Shown here one piece after another: positions 8,914-16,338 of a stretch of 64,000 nt of DNA (its first letter is position 1; each line of letters opens with the position of its first letter). The position numbers and the translations under genes were made by a program. Origin of the DNA: Alloalcanivorax marinus (GTDB taxonomy: Bacteria; Pseudomonadota; Gammaproteobacteria; Pseudomonadales; Alcanivoracaceae); assembly GCF_016785095.1 (NCBI RefSeq), contig NZ_JAEKJB010000009.1, positions 62,001 to 126,000 of the forward strand, read 5' to 3'. Under the pieces are notes generated by a model. That model was not told the DNA's origin and did not search any database. It was given only the letters and a program-made list of their open reading frames with translations.

Positions 8914-10113
8914 TCAGGCCGGCACCAGGCCGTGGGGGTCGAGCACGAATTTCTTCGGCACGCCGGCATCGAATTCGCCGTAGCCTTCCGGCGCCTGGTC
9001 CAGATCGATGACCTGCACGTTAACCACCTCGGCGATGTTGATGCGATCCCACAGGATCGCCTGCATCAGTTGCCGGTTGTATTTCATCACCGGGGTCTGG
9101 CCGGTGTGGAAGGCGTGGGACTTGGCCCAGCCGAGGCCGAAGCGCACGCTCAGGTTGCCGAGTTTGGCGGCGCCGTCCACGGCGCCCGGGTCCTCGGTGA
9201 CGTAGAGGCCGGGGATGCCGATGTGGCCGGCCACCCGGGTCACTTCCATAAGGGCATTGAGCACCGTGGCCGGGGCTTCGCTGCGCGCGCCCTCGCGGCC
9301 GTGACCGCGCGCCTCGAAGCCCACCGCGTCCACCGCGCAGTCCACTTCCGGCTCACCGAGCAGCGCTTCGATCTGGTCCACCAGTGGTGTGTCCAGGGAC
9401 AGATCGGCGATCTCGAACCCCTGGGCCTTGGCGTGTTGCAGGCGGCGCGGGTTGACGTCACCGACGATCACCGCCGCCGCGCCCAGCAGCCGGGCGGAAG
9501 CGGCGGCGGCCAGGCCCACCGGGCCGGCGCCGGCGATGTAGACGGTGCGCCCGGGCGCCACGCCGGCGCTGACCGCGCCGTGGAAGCCGGTGGGCAGGAT
9601 ATCGGACAGGCAAGTGAGATCACGGATCTTCTCCATGGCCCGGTCGCGATCCGGGAACCGGAGCAGGTTGAAGTCCGCGTAGGGCACCAGCACGTACTCG
9701 GACTGGCCACCGACCCAGCCGCCCATGTCCACGTAACCGTAGGCGCCGCCGGCGCGGTCCGGGTTCACGTTCAGGCATACCCCGGTGTGTTGCTCCTGGC
9801 AGGAACGGCAACGCCCGCAGGCCACGTTGAAGGGCACGGACACGATGTCGCCCAGCGCCAGGTTCTCCACGTCGCGTCCTTTTTCGATTACCTCGCCGGT
9901 GATTTCGTGGCCCAGCACCATGCCCTCCGGCGCCGTGGTGCGGCCGCGCACCATGTGCTGGTCCGAGCCGCAGATGTTGGTGGATACCACCTTGAGAATA
10001 ACGCCGTGCTCGATGCGCCGGCCGCGCGGATCTTCCATTTTCGGGTAGCCGATGGGGCGGACCTCGACCTTGCCGTCGCCCACGTAGACCACGCCACGAT
10101 TGTCGTTCGTCAT
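8914..10113 (-). CDS. fdhA: Glutathione-independent formaldehyde dehydrogenase
   Basis: The 399-residue zinc-dependent alcohol dehydrogenase family protein matches the Pseudomonas putida FdhA type, which oxidises formaldehyde to formate with tightly bound NAD and no glutathione. Visible motifs are the catalytic-zinc region (NICGSDQHMVRG, then GHEITGEV), the structural-zinc cysteines in CGRCRSCQEQHTGVC (about 98-112) and the nucleotide-binding GAGPVGLAAA (about 195). The ribosome site AGAGGA precedes the ATG. It is the last gene of a minus-strand operon containing a Rieske demethylase and its reductase, so it most likely detoxifies the formaldehyde released by O- or N-demethylation. FdhA homologues also serve glycine betaine/sarcosine catabolism, an alternative reading. 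Confidence 0.9.
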   Translation of the reverse strand: MTNDNRGVVYVGDGKVEVRPIGYPKMEDPRGRRIEHGVILKVVSTNICGSDQHMVRGRTTAPEGMVLGHEITGEVIEKGRDVENLALGDIVSVPFNVACGRCRSCQEQHTGVCLNVNPDRAGGAYGYVDMGGWVGGQSEYVLVPYADFNLLRFPDRDRAMEKIRDLTCLSDILPTGFHGAVSAGVAPGRTVYIAGAGPVGLAAAASARLLGAAAVIVGDVNPRRLQHAKAQGFEIADLSLDTPLVDQIEALLGEPEVDCAVDAVGFEARGHGREGARSEAPATVLNALMEVTRVAGHIGIPGLYVTEDPGAVDGAAKLGNLSVRFGLGWAKSHAFHTGQTPVMKYNRQLMQAILWDRINIAEVVNVQVIDLDQAPEGYGEFDAGVPKKFVLDPHGLVPA

Positions 10114-10137
10114 GCTGTTCGTCCTCTTGTTCCGGGT

Positions 10138-11091
10138 TCAGAAGGGAAAGGTGAATTGCACCCAGAAGCGTTCGCCCTCGGCCTTGTTCTCCGAGTCGAA
10201 TTCCTTCTGGTATTTGGCCACCACCGCCACGCCGGGGCGGAAGTCATAACGGACCTGCGGACCCAGGGCGGCGCCTTGGGTGCGGTAGCCGTCCAGGTAG
10301 GTGCGACCGTCCAGCTCGTCGTCCGACATTTGTTTGAAGTAAAAACCCTGCACGCCGAGTTGCAGCTTGTCGGTCATCGACCAGGCCACCACCTGCTCGT
10401 AGTGCATCAGCCAGCCGGTCTGATAATCGGTGTCGTCGTTCTCGGTATTCACCGCCGCCGACAAGGTACCGCCGATTTCCCAGCCCGGCGCCGGGAACCA
10501 GCTGTAACCGGCGTTGGGTTGCCAGGAGGTGTAGTTCACCGCCGCGTTGGCGGCGCGGTCCCGGTCGTAGGAACCGGTGGGCACATCCAGATCCAGCGGC
10601 GCGATCTGCATGAAAAAGGTGTTGGCGTCGTTGTGGGTGCCGATGATCAGCGGCTTGAGGCTGAGGTTACCCAGGCCGTTGTCGGTGCTTTCGTCGCCGA
10701 ACAGGGTGATGGAGGCGTCCACGTAGGGCAGCACGAAACCGGACACCAGGTGGGTGTTGCGCCCGATCATGCCCCAGCCATGGTCGAGGCGCAGGGCGTC
10801 GACGAAAATTTCCGCGTCCACGTCCACGCCGCTGTCATTGCCGGCGCCATCATTGAGCCGGTTGGCACTGTAGAACAGGGTGTAGTTGTACAGGCGGTTT
10901 TCCCCGGGGGCGGTGGCGACGCCGTTGAGCACGGTGTTCACACCGATTGGCCAGGAGATGTTGCCGTTTTCGGCGGCCGTGGCCGGCGCGCTCAGCAGCG
11001 CGCCGCCGAGGCTGATCAGCGCCACGGGGAACGCATTTAATTTCGTCCTGTTTTTGCTTATATGCATTTTATGGGACACTTGTCTTATCAT
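10138..11091 (-). CDS. SphA/MetA-type outer-membrane channel for aromatic substrates
   Basis: The 317-residue protein has a signal peptide ending about residue 34 (LLSAPATA). Beta-barrel-like sequence follows, matching the family annotated as 'phenol degradation meta-pathway protein' or SphA. Supporting segments are NTFFMQIAPLDLDVPTGSYD, PNAGYSWFPAPGWEIGG and the terminal RFWVQFTFPF ending in phenylalanine. The ATG at 11091 is preceded by GGAGAG and was preferred over longer frames that read through the reductase stop. Members of this family sit in gene clusters for phenol, biphenyl or similar compounds and are thought to pass hydrophobic substrates across the outer membrane. Here it belongs to the demethylase operon. 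Confidence 0.8.
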   Translation of the reverse strand: MIRQVSHKMHISKNRTKLNAFPVALISLGGALLSAPATAAENGNISWPIGVNTVLNGVATAPGENRLYNYTLFYSANRLNDGAGNDSGVDVDAEIFVDALRLDHGWGMIGRNTHLVSGFVLPYVDASITLFGDESTDNGLGNLSLKPLIIGTHNDANTFFMQIAPLDLDVPTGSYDRDRAANAAVNYTSWQPNAGYSWFPAPGWEIGGTLSAAVNTENDDTDYQTGWLMHYEQVVAWSMTDKLQLGVQGFYFKQMSDDELDGRTYLDGYRTQGAALGPQVRYDFRPGVAVVAKYQKEFDSENKAEGERFWVQFTFPF

Positions 11092-11137
11092 TATTCTCTC
11101 CGGTTTTTTTAACGGGCCGGCCAGGGGCCGGCCCGGT

Positions 11138-12109
11138 TCACAGGTCGAGGACCAGCAACGGCGAGCGGGCCCGGGAACAGCACAAGGCAATTTGCTCGTT
11201 GGCCGCCTGCTCCGCCTCGGTTTGAAAGAAATCGCGGTGGTCGGCCTGGCCTTCCAGCAACGTGGTCAGGCAGGTGCCGCACACCCCCTGCTCGCAGGAC
11301 AGCTCCACCTCGACGCCATGGTCCTTGAGGACCTGAGCGATGGTTTTGTCCGCCGGCACCGCCAGGGTCTGGCCGCTGCGTTGCAGACGGATCTCGAAGG
11401 CGCCATCCGGGTCCGCGTCGGCGGCGGGTTCCGGCGGCGCGAAGAATTCCCGGTGCAGCCGCTCCTCGTCGATGCCATGACGGTGGCCGGTTTCCAGTAC
11501 CTGATCGATAAAGCGGGCCGGGCCGCACACATAAAAATGCGCGTTCGCGGCGGCCTGGCTCATCACCCCGTCCAGGTCCAGACGGTAGTCCGGCGACTGC
11601 CCGGTGAGGTAGAAGCGCACCCGGTCACGGTAGTCCGCGTCCTGAAGCGCGCCGAGAAAGGCACAGCGGGCTTCGCTGCGGGCGCAGTAATGCAACTGGA
11701 ACTCGGCGCCCTGGCGGTGCAGAGCACGAGCCATGCCGTACAGCGGCGTGATGCCGATGCCACCGGCGAGCAGAATGGACGGGTGATCACCTTCGTTGAG
11801 CGGGAAATGATTGCGCGGCACGCTGACGCGCACGGTATCGCCCTGGCGCAGGGATTGATGCACGGTCACCGAGCCACCCCGGGAGGTTTCGGTGCGCAGC
11901 ACCGCGATACGGTAACGGCGACGCTCTTCCGGGTCGCCGTACAGGGAATACTGGCGGATCAGGCCGGGCCGGATTTCCACATCAACGTGGGCGCCGGCGG
12001 TGAACGTCGGCAGCTCCTTGCCGGTGGGGTCGGCCAGCTCCAGGCTGACGACGTTTTCCGCTTCCACATCTTTACGTACGACTTTCAGGGTCATCCAGGT
12101 GATGGACAT
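11138..12109 (-). CDS. VanB-like oxygenase reductase (flavin and 2Fe-2S)
   Basis: The 323-residue protein has the phthalate-dioxygenase-reductase order of domains: a flavin-binding barrel with RQYSLYGDPEERRRYRIAV (about 53-72), an NAD-binding part with LLAGGIGITPLYGMARAL, and a C-terminal plant-type ferredoxin domain with cysteines in CEQGVCGTCLT and a final cysteine in ALCCSR. It passes electrons from NAD(P)H to the Rieske oxygenase encoded immediately upstream, as VanB does for VanA. The start chosen is ATG 12109, which has AGGTG at the correct distance. A longer frame to 12145 lacks such a site. Confidence 0.9.
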   Translation of the reverse strand: MSITWMTLKVVRKDVEAENVVSLELADPTGKELPTFTAGAHVDVEIRPGLIRQYSLYGDPEERRRYRIAVLRTETSRGGSVTVHQSLRQGDTVRVSVPRNHFPLNEGDHPSILLAGGIGITPLYGMARALHRQGAEFQLHYCARSEARCAFLGALQDADYRDRVRFYLTGQSPDYRLDLDGVMSQAAANAHFYVCGPARFIDQVLETGHRHGIDEERLHREFFAPPEPAADADPDGAFEIRLQRSGQTLAVPADKTIAQVLKDHGVEVELSCEQGVCGTCLTTLLEGQADHRDFFQTEAEQAANEQIALCCSRARSPLLVLDL

Positions 12110-12168
12110 GGGACACCTCGAAAAAGCCGGGATGGAGTCAGGCACCCTCCTCCACCCCGGTACGGCTA

Positions 12169-13224
12169 CTACTGCGGAAGTTCCGCGCGAATCAGAGCTT
12201 CCATGCTGCGGCGCACCTTCACGGAGGTGACATCGCCCTTGGCGAGAAAGTCCTTGAAGCCCCCATCGCCACTTTTTCGCAGCATCTCCTCAAGGGCTTC
12301 CACCGCGTCCACGTCCTGCTGCAGAACGGCGGCGAAGGCGCCATTGATGATGTTGGTGACGTTGTCGTCGTCGGTGGCGAAGTTACGCGAGTAGGCCACG
12401 AAGTAATGAGTTTCGTGGTCGGTGGCCGGAGTCACCGCGTGGTGCACCTTGTAGGTGCCCAGTTCGCGGCCCGGTTCGCCGTCCTTCTTGTCGTGGGCGA
12501 GGAACACTTCCTCGGCCAGGTGCAGGCACGGCAGGTAGAACTCCATGGACATCAGCCGATCGATGGGTTTGTGATAGCCGAGGATGTCGGAGAAAAAGCC
12601 GGTGGGCTCCTGGTTGTACATGGCGCGGGCATCCCGATACCACATGCCCTCGCCGCTGACATCGAAGCCGGTGTCGGCCACCGCGTCGACACCAATGATG
12701 CCCGGGTGCAGGAAGGTCAGGTGCGACAGGTCGCACAGGTTTTCGTGCATCAACTGGTGACGGGCCTTGAGCAGATGGGTGGCGGCTTTTACCGGCAGCC
12801 AGTCCGGGTCGGTGAGTTTGACGATGTCATGATCGGGAATCAGGGATTCGTCGGCTTTTTCCGGGTCGCCCATCCAGATCCAGAACCAGTTCCAGCGCTC
12901 AACCACCGGGTAGGCATCAATGCGGCACGAGGCGGGAATCGCTTCCTGGGTGGGAATGCGCGTGCAGGCGCCGCTCTGGTCGAAGGTGAAGCCGTGGTAA
13001 CCGCATTCCAGGCGGTCGCCGACCACGCGGCCCTTGGCCAGCGGGAACTGGCGGTGCGGGCAGCGCCCGTGCAGGGCCACGATGTTGCCGTCTTCCTTGC
13101 GGTAGAACACCACCGGTTCGTTGAGCAGCCAGCGCTCCATCGGTTCGCGGGTGACCTCGTCGCTCCAGCCGGCCACATACCATTGATTGCGAGCCGCCCA
13201 CAGGCCTTCGGCGTAGGGATACAT
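12169..13224 (-). CDS. Rieske non-haem iron oxygenase, VanA-like demethylase subunit
   Basis: The 351-residue protein is of the vanillate O-demethylase oxygenase type. The Rieske 2Fe-2S cluster ligands are C55-P-H57 and C74-G-Y-H77. The mononuclear iron motif is visible as N162..D165..H168....H173 (NLCDLSHLTFLH). Length and the N-terminus (LWAARNQWYVAGWSDEV) agree with single-component aromatic demethylases rather than two-subunit ring dioxygenases. With the VanB-like reductase 59 bp downstream and formaldehyde dehydrogenase in the same operon, oxidative demethylation with formaldehyde release is the natural reading. The methylated substrate is not identifiable. A hydroxylating role on another aromatic cannot be excluded. 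Confidence 0.9.
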   Translation of the reverse strand: MYPYAEGLWAARNQWYVAGWSDEVTREPMERWLLNEPVVFYRKEDGNIVALHGRCPHRQFPLAKGRVVGDRLECGYHGFTFDQSGACTRIPTQEAIPASCRIDAYPVVERWNWFWIWMGDPEKADESLIPDHDIVKLTDPDWLPVKAATHLLKARHQLMHENLCDLSHLTFLHPGIIGVDAVADTGFDVSGEGMWYRDARAMYNQEPTGFFSDILGYHKPIDRLMSMEFYLPCLHLAEEVFLAHDKKDGEPGRELGTYKVHHAVTPATDHETHYFVAYSRNFATDDDNVTNIINGAFAAVLQQDVDAVEALEEMLRKSGDGGFKDFLAKGDVTSVKVRRSMEALIRAELPQ

Positions 13225-13273
13225 AGTCGTTACCTCATTGTCTCTGCTTTGTTGTTGTCACTTGCCGGCGCCC

Positions 13274-13885
13274 TCAGGCGCGCACCCAGCCGTCGCCGCG
13301 CGCGGTGTTGTTGGTCGCCATATCCTCTTCCTTGAGCCAGGTGGCCAGGGTCTCATGGGCGGTGCCGGCGGCTTCGCTCATCAAACGGTCGGTGGCCGGT
13401 ACCAGGGTGGTCAGTTCCACCTGAAGGCCGTTGGGATCATGGAAATAGATCGAGTAGCAATAGCCATGGTCGGTTTCAAAGGCGGATACACCGGCGTCGG
13501 CCAGCTTCTGCTTGAAATGGCGCACCGTGTCCTTGCCTTCCACGGTGAGCGCGATGTGGTGAGCGAAGGGGTTGATGTCCTCGAACTTGTTCACCGACGT
13601 GTCCTGGCTCGCCTGCTCGGATTTGAACTGGAAGAACGCCAGGCAGCTGCCATCGTTAAGCTCGAAGAAGGTGTGCACGTAGTTGTCCGGCTCACCGGTG
13701 ACCGGGTTGACCCGCTCCACCCAGGTGCCCACCAGCGGCAGGCCAAGGATGTCCTCGTAGAAGTGGCGGGTTTCTTCCATGTCCCGGGCCATGAAGGCGT
13801 GGTGATGCAGCCTGCCCACGCGATTCGCCTTGCGCAGGGCGGCGATGCGCTCGGGATTGCCGGTAACGGTAGTGGCTTCGGTCAT
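13274..13885 (-). CDS. VOC family protein, extradiol-dioxygenase/glyoxalase-like
   Basis: The protein of about 203 residues carries one vicinal-oxygen-chelate module: GRLHHHAFMARDMEETRHFYEDILG near the start, HHIALTVEG in the middle, and YFHDPNGLQVELTT, whose final glutamate is the usual third metal ligand. It could be an extradiol-type ring-cleaving enzyme acting on the demethylated product, or a glyoxalase-like isomerase. At about 200 residues it is shorter than two-domain catechol 2,3-dioxygenases. The second of two in-frame ATGs (13885) was chosen because AGAGG lies 8 bases ahead of it. The first (13891) is only 2 bases from the same site. It is inside the demethylase operon. Confidence 0.82.
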   Translation of the reverse strand: MTEATTVTGNPERIAALRKANRVGRLHHHAFMARDMEETRHFYEDILGLPLVGTWVERVNPVTGEPDNYVHTFFELNDGSCLAFFQFKSEQASQDTSVNKFEDINPFAHHIALTVEGKDTVRHFKQKLADAGVSAFETDHGYCYSIYFHDPNGLQVELTTLVPATDRLMSEAAGTAHETLATWLKEEDMATNNTARGDGWVRA

Positions 13886-13903
13886 CGTCATATCCTCTTG
13901 TTG

Positions 13904-14722
13904 TTAGTCGACATTGACGGGGTGGGCCGGGGAGGCCTCCGCCCCTCGGGAACAAAAAGGCCGGCATGCCGCGACCCATTGATCCAGGGCGGCATTGACG
14001 GCTTCGGGGTTTTCCATGGTGAGCATGTGCCCGGCGGCGGGGATCTCCACCAGCCGGGCACCGGGAATCAGGTCGGCCATTTCCCGGTGGGCGGCCGGCG
14101 GTCGCAGCCGGTCCTCGGCGCCCGCCAGCAGCAAGGTAGGCGCGCTGATGGAACGCAGCACCGCGCGGGAATCCGGGCGCGCCGCGCCGGCGGCGATGTG
14201 GGCTTCCAACTGGTCCGGGGAGTGCTCGGCGATCATGGCGAGAATGTCCTCCACCAGGGGCTCGTCCGCGAGCCGCGCCTCGGGGATCAGCGCCGGCAGC
14301 CAGCGGCGCGCCATGGCGGGCATGCCCTGCTCCCGGGCCAGGGCCAGCAGCCCGTTGCGGGTCTCGGTTTCCCGGCGGCCCGCCTCGCCGGTCGGGCAAG
14401 GGCCGTATTCAGTGCCGGCGAAGCACAGCCCGATAACCCGGTGGGGCGCCAGACGCTGTACTTCCATGGCCACCCGGGCGCCCATGGAATGGCCGGCCAG
14501 CAGAAAGCGCTCCGGGGCCTGGGCGAGCACGGCCCGGGCCATGTCGGTCATATGGCGGGCGTCGCCGTAGTCGGCGATGCGCGGTTCGCAGCGGCCCGCC
14601 AGGTGGCGGGCCTGGTGACGCCAGGCGCGACCGTTGCACACCATGCCGGGCAGTAGCATGAGAACCGGCCGGTCGTTTTCGGAGTGATCAGCGCCCGAGG
14701 CGGGGATCGTTGTTGCCTTCAT
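13904..14722 (-). CDS. Alpha/beta hydrolase
   Basis: The 272-residue protein has the alpha/beta hydrolase fold signature GHSMG (nucleophile serine about residue 99), an oxyanion-hole-like LLPGMVCNG near residue 23, a late aspartate in AGAEDRLRPP and the catalytic histidine in PAAGHMLTMENP. It is the first gene of the minus-strand demethylase operon, with a GAGGAG ribosome site. In meta-cleavage pathways such enzymes split the carbon-carbon bond of the ring-fission product, so a BphD/MhpC-like role is possible. An esterase that prepares the substrate would fit equally well. Sequence alone does not decide. Confidence 0.85.
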   Translation of the reverse strand: MKATTIPASGADHSENDRPVLMLLPGMVCNGRAWRHQARHLAGRCEPRIADYGDARHMTDMARAVLAQAPERFLLAGHSMGARVAMEVQRLAPHRVIGLCFAGTEYGPCPTGEAGRRETETRNGLLALAREQGMPAMARRWLPALIPEARLADEPLVEDILAMIAEHSPDQLEAHIAAGAARPDSRAVLRSISAPTLLLAGAEDRLRPPAAHREMADLIPGARLVEIPAAGHMLTMENPEAVNAALDQWVAACRPFCSRGAEASPAHPVNVD

Positions 14723-14827
14723 CGTGTCGCGCTCCTCTTTTGTTGTGTGATGGGAACCGATGAAGAGGGCCTGAAAACGAATATAGAGGGGCGCAACAAT
14801 GCTTGAAAATGATTAAGCTGCATGAAA

Positions 14828-14845
14828 ACCATCGATACCATCGAT
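14828..14845. promoter_or_regulatory. Tandem ACCATCGAT repeat upstream of the demethylase operon
   Basis: Two exact 9-bp copies of ACCATCGAT abut at 14828-14836 and 14837-14845. They lie about 105 bp upstream of the hydrolase start in the only likely promoter region of the catabolic operon. They may be an operator or chance. Confidence 0.25.
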
Positions 14846-14865
14846 TCGGTTTCACAGCGTGGGAC

Positions 14866-14895
14866 GCAAAAAAAAACGGGCCGAAGCCCGTTTTT
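14866..14895 (-). terminator. Rho-independent terminator of cysH
   Basis: ACGGGC pairs with GCCCGT around a CGAA tetraloop (14876-14891). It is flanked by an A-run on one side and a T-run on the other, so it can act in either direction. It lies 30 bp beyond the cysH stop. Confidence 0.85.
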
Positions 14896-14925
14896 CTCTG
14901 TCGCGCGGTGCGTGGAGGTGTGCGC

Positions 14926-15636
14926 TTAAAGGTGAATACCGCACTCGGTCTTGCTGGAGCCCTGCCAGCGGCCTTCGCGGCCTTCACCCTTCCAGGTGCA
15001 GTGGCTGCAGCCAATGGAGTGGTAGCCTTCCGCCACCAGCGGATGGAACGGCAGGTCGTGGTCGGCGATGTAGGCGTCGCGCTGCTCCCGGGTGACATCG
15101 ATCATCGGGTTGAACTTGATCATGCCCCGGCGTTCCTCGAACACCTCCAGGCCGGCACGGTGCTCGGTCTGCCAGCCCATCAGGCTGGAAATCCACAGGT
15201 CGTAGTTTTCCTTGGCGTCTTCCAGGGGCTGCACTTTGTTGACCTGGCAGCACAGGTCCGGGTCGGTGCGCCACATCTGTTCGTCCTGGGTGATCTGGTG
15301 CTGGCGCGGGTCGGCGCGCAGGTCGATCACATCCAGGTTGAACTTCTCCACCAGGTATTCCTTGTAGTCCAGGGTTTGCTGGAAGTGGTACCCGGTGTCG
15401 ATGAAGTGGATCTTCTGCTCCGGCCGGATGCGCGAAATGATGTGCAGGAAATAGGCGGAGGTGGCCGCGAAGGAGGAGGTCACCATGATCTTTTCGGGGG
15501 CGAAGTCCTGATAAACGCGGCGGATGCGGGCCTCGAAGTCCAGGGGCGCGTAGATCCGGTTGAGATCCTCGATGGCGTCCCGGGAGAGACCGGCGCTGTT
15601 GTCGCCCACTCGTGTGATCAGCTGCGCGTTACCCAT
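14926..15636 (-). CDS. cysH: Iron-sulfur adenylyl-sulfate (APS/PAPS) reductase
   Basis: The 236-residue protein reduces activated sulfate to sulfite with thioredoxin in assimilatory sulfate reduction. It has the paired cysteines CC at 129-130 and CSHC at 210-213 that bind a 4Fe-4S cluster, marking the APS-reductase-type CysH of pseudomonads rather than the cluster-free E. coli PAPS reductase. The C-terminal ECGIHL provides the catalytic Cys232. The ATG at 15636 (MGNAQ) was chosen over upstream ATGs, which lack ribosome sites. It is a single gene with its own terminator. Its presence between a sulfatase locus and other metabolic genes is not obviously functional. Confidence 0.93.
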   Translation of the reverse strand: MGNAQLITRVGDNSAGLSRDAIEDLNRIYAPLDFEARIRRVYQDFAPEKIMVTSSFAATSAYFLHIISRIRPEQKIHFIDTGYHFQQTLDYKEYLVEKFNLDVIDLRADPRQHQITQDEQMWRTDPDLCCQVNKVQPLEDAKENYDLWISSLMGWQTEHRAGLEVFEERRGMIKFNPMIDVTREQRDAYIADHDLPFHPLVAEGYHSIGCSHCTWKGEGREGRWQGSSKTECGIHL

Positions 15637-15817
15637 GGCGTTGCCTGTCCTTGTTCCAGATCGGTGGCTTGGAACCGTCATGATAAGGATGGGCGACACA
15701 TTTAAAAGAAATATCTGGTGCTATTTTTATGCCCGTACGGCATATGTGAACAATGACGCCTTTACGGAATTTGACGGTTTCGATTCGGAACTCCGCCATC
15801 GAGGCGGGTCCCAATGA

Positions 15818-15840
15818 GGGGACACGGGAGATATGTCCCC
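15818..15840 (+). promoter_or_regulatory. Hairpin in the leader of the DUF4168 gene
   Basis: GGGGACA (15818-15824) and TGTCCCC (15834-15840) form a 7-bp stem just ahead of TTTGTT, 27 bp upstream of the start codon. It could stabilise the mRNA or act as an attenuator. Confidence 0.35.
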
Positions 15841-15867
15841 TTTGTTAAGCCGTAAAGGAGCTTTGCC

Positions 15868-16266
15868 ATGAAAAAACGCGTTCTTTCTCTGTCCGCTCTG
15901 TTCCTCGCCGCCGGTCTCAGCGGCGCCGCCCTGGCGCAGCAAAACGCCGCCGGCCAGCAGCCACCGCCGAAGGCGCCACAGACCGCCCAGCCGGCCCTGG
16001 GCAACGCCTCGGACATCTCCGACGACGAGGTACAGCAGTTCGCCGACGCCCAGGAGAAGGTGGAGGAGATCAAGGGCGAATACCGCACCAAGGTGCAGGA
16101 GAACTCCGATGAGCCCGAGCAGGCCATGGAAATGCAGCGCCAGGCTCAGCAGGAAATGGTCCAGGCGGTGAAGGACTCCGGTCTGGAGGTGCGTAAATAC
16201 AACCAGATCGCGCAACTGGCCCAGTATGACTCCGGGCTGCGCGAACGCATCGAGAAGCAGCGCTGA
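15868..16266 (+). CDS. Secreted DUF4168 protein
   Basis: The 132-residue protein has a clear signal peptide (about 1-23, LSGAALAQ) followed by a proline/glutamine-rich linker. An all-helical charged domain matches DUF4168: SDDEVQQFADAQEKVEEIK, then MQRQAQQEMVQAVKDSGL and YNQIAQLAQYDSGLRERI. The family is small, periplasmic and of unknown biochemical function. A strong ribosome site (AAGGAG) and its own terminator 26 bp beyond the stop make it a one-gene unit. It is divergent from cysH with about 230 bp between them. The abundance of A and E residues suggests coiled-coil helices. Confidence 0.88.
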   Translation: MKKRVLSLSALFLAAGLSGAALAQQNAAGQQPPPKAPQTAQPALGNASDISDDEVQQFADAQEKVEEIKGEYRTKVQENSDEPEQAMEMQRQAQQEMVQAVKDSGLEVRKYNQIAQLAQYDSGLRERIEKQR

Positions 16267-16291
16267 AGTCCCCGCTTCCCCCGGGAACGAG

Positions 16292-16316
16292 AAAGGCCGG
16301 CATTCGCCGGCCTTTT
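16292..16316. terminator. Rho-independent terminator after the DUF4168 gene
   Basis: AAAGGCCGGC (16292-16301) pairs with GCCGGCCTTTT around ATTC. It lies between the convergent DUF4168 and TonB-receptor genes and can end both transcripts. Confidence 0.88.
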
Positions 16317-16338
16317 CGGTTTTACCGGGGGCGGGTCC

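Noticed and set aside
8905..11040. A 711-codon plus-strand open frame opposite fdhA and the outer-membrane channel genes.
   Set aside because: It is antisense to three well-supported genes, has no domain and only reflects high GC in the third codon position.
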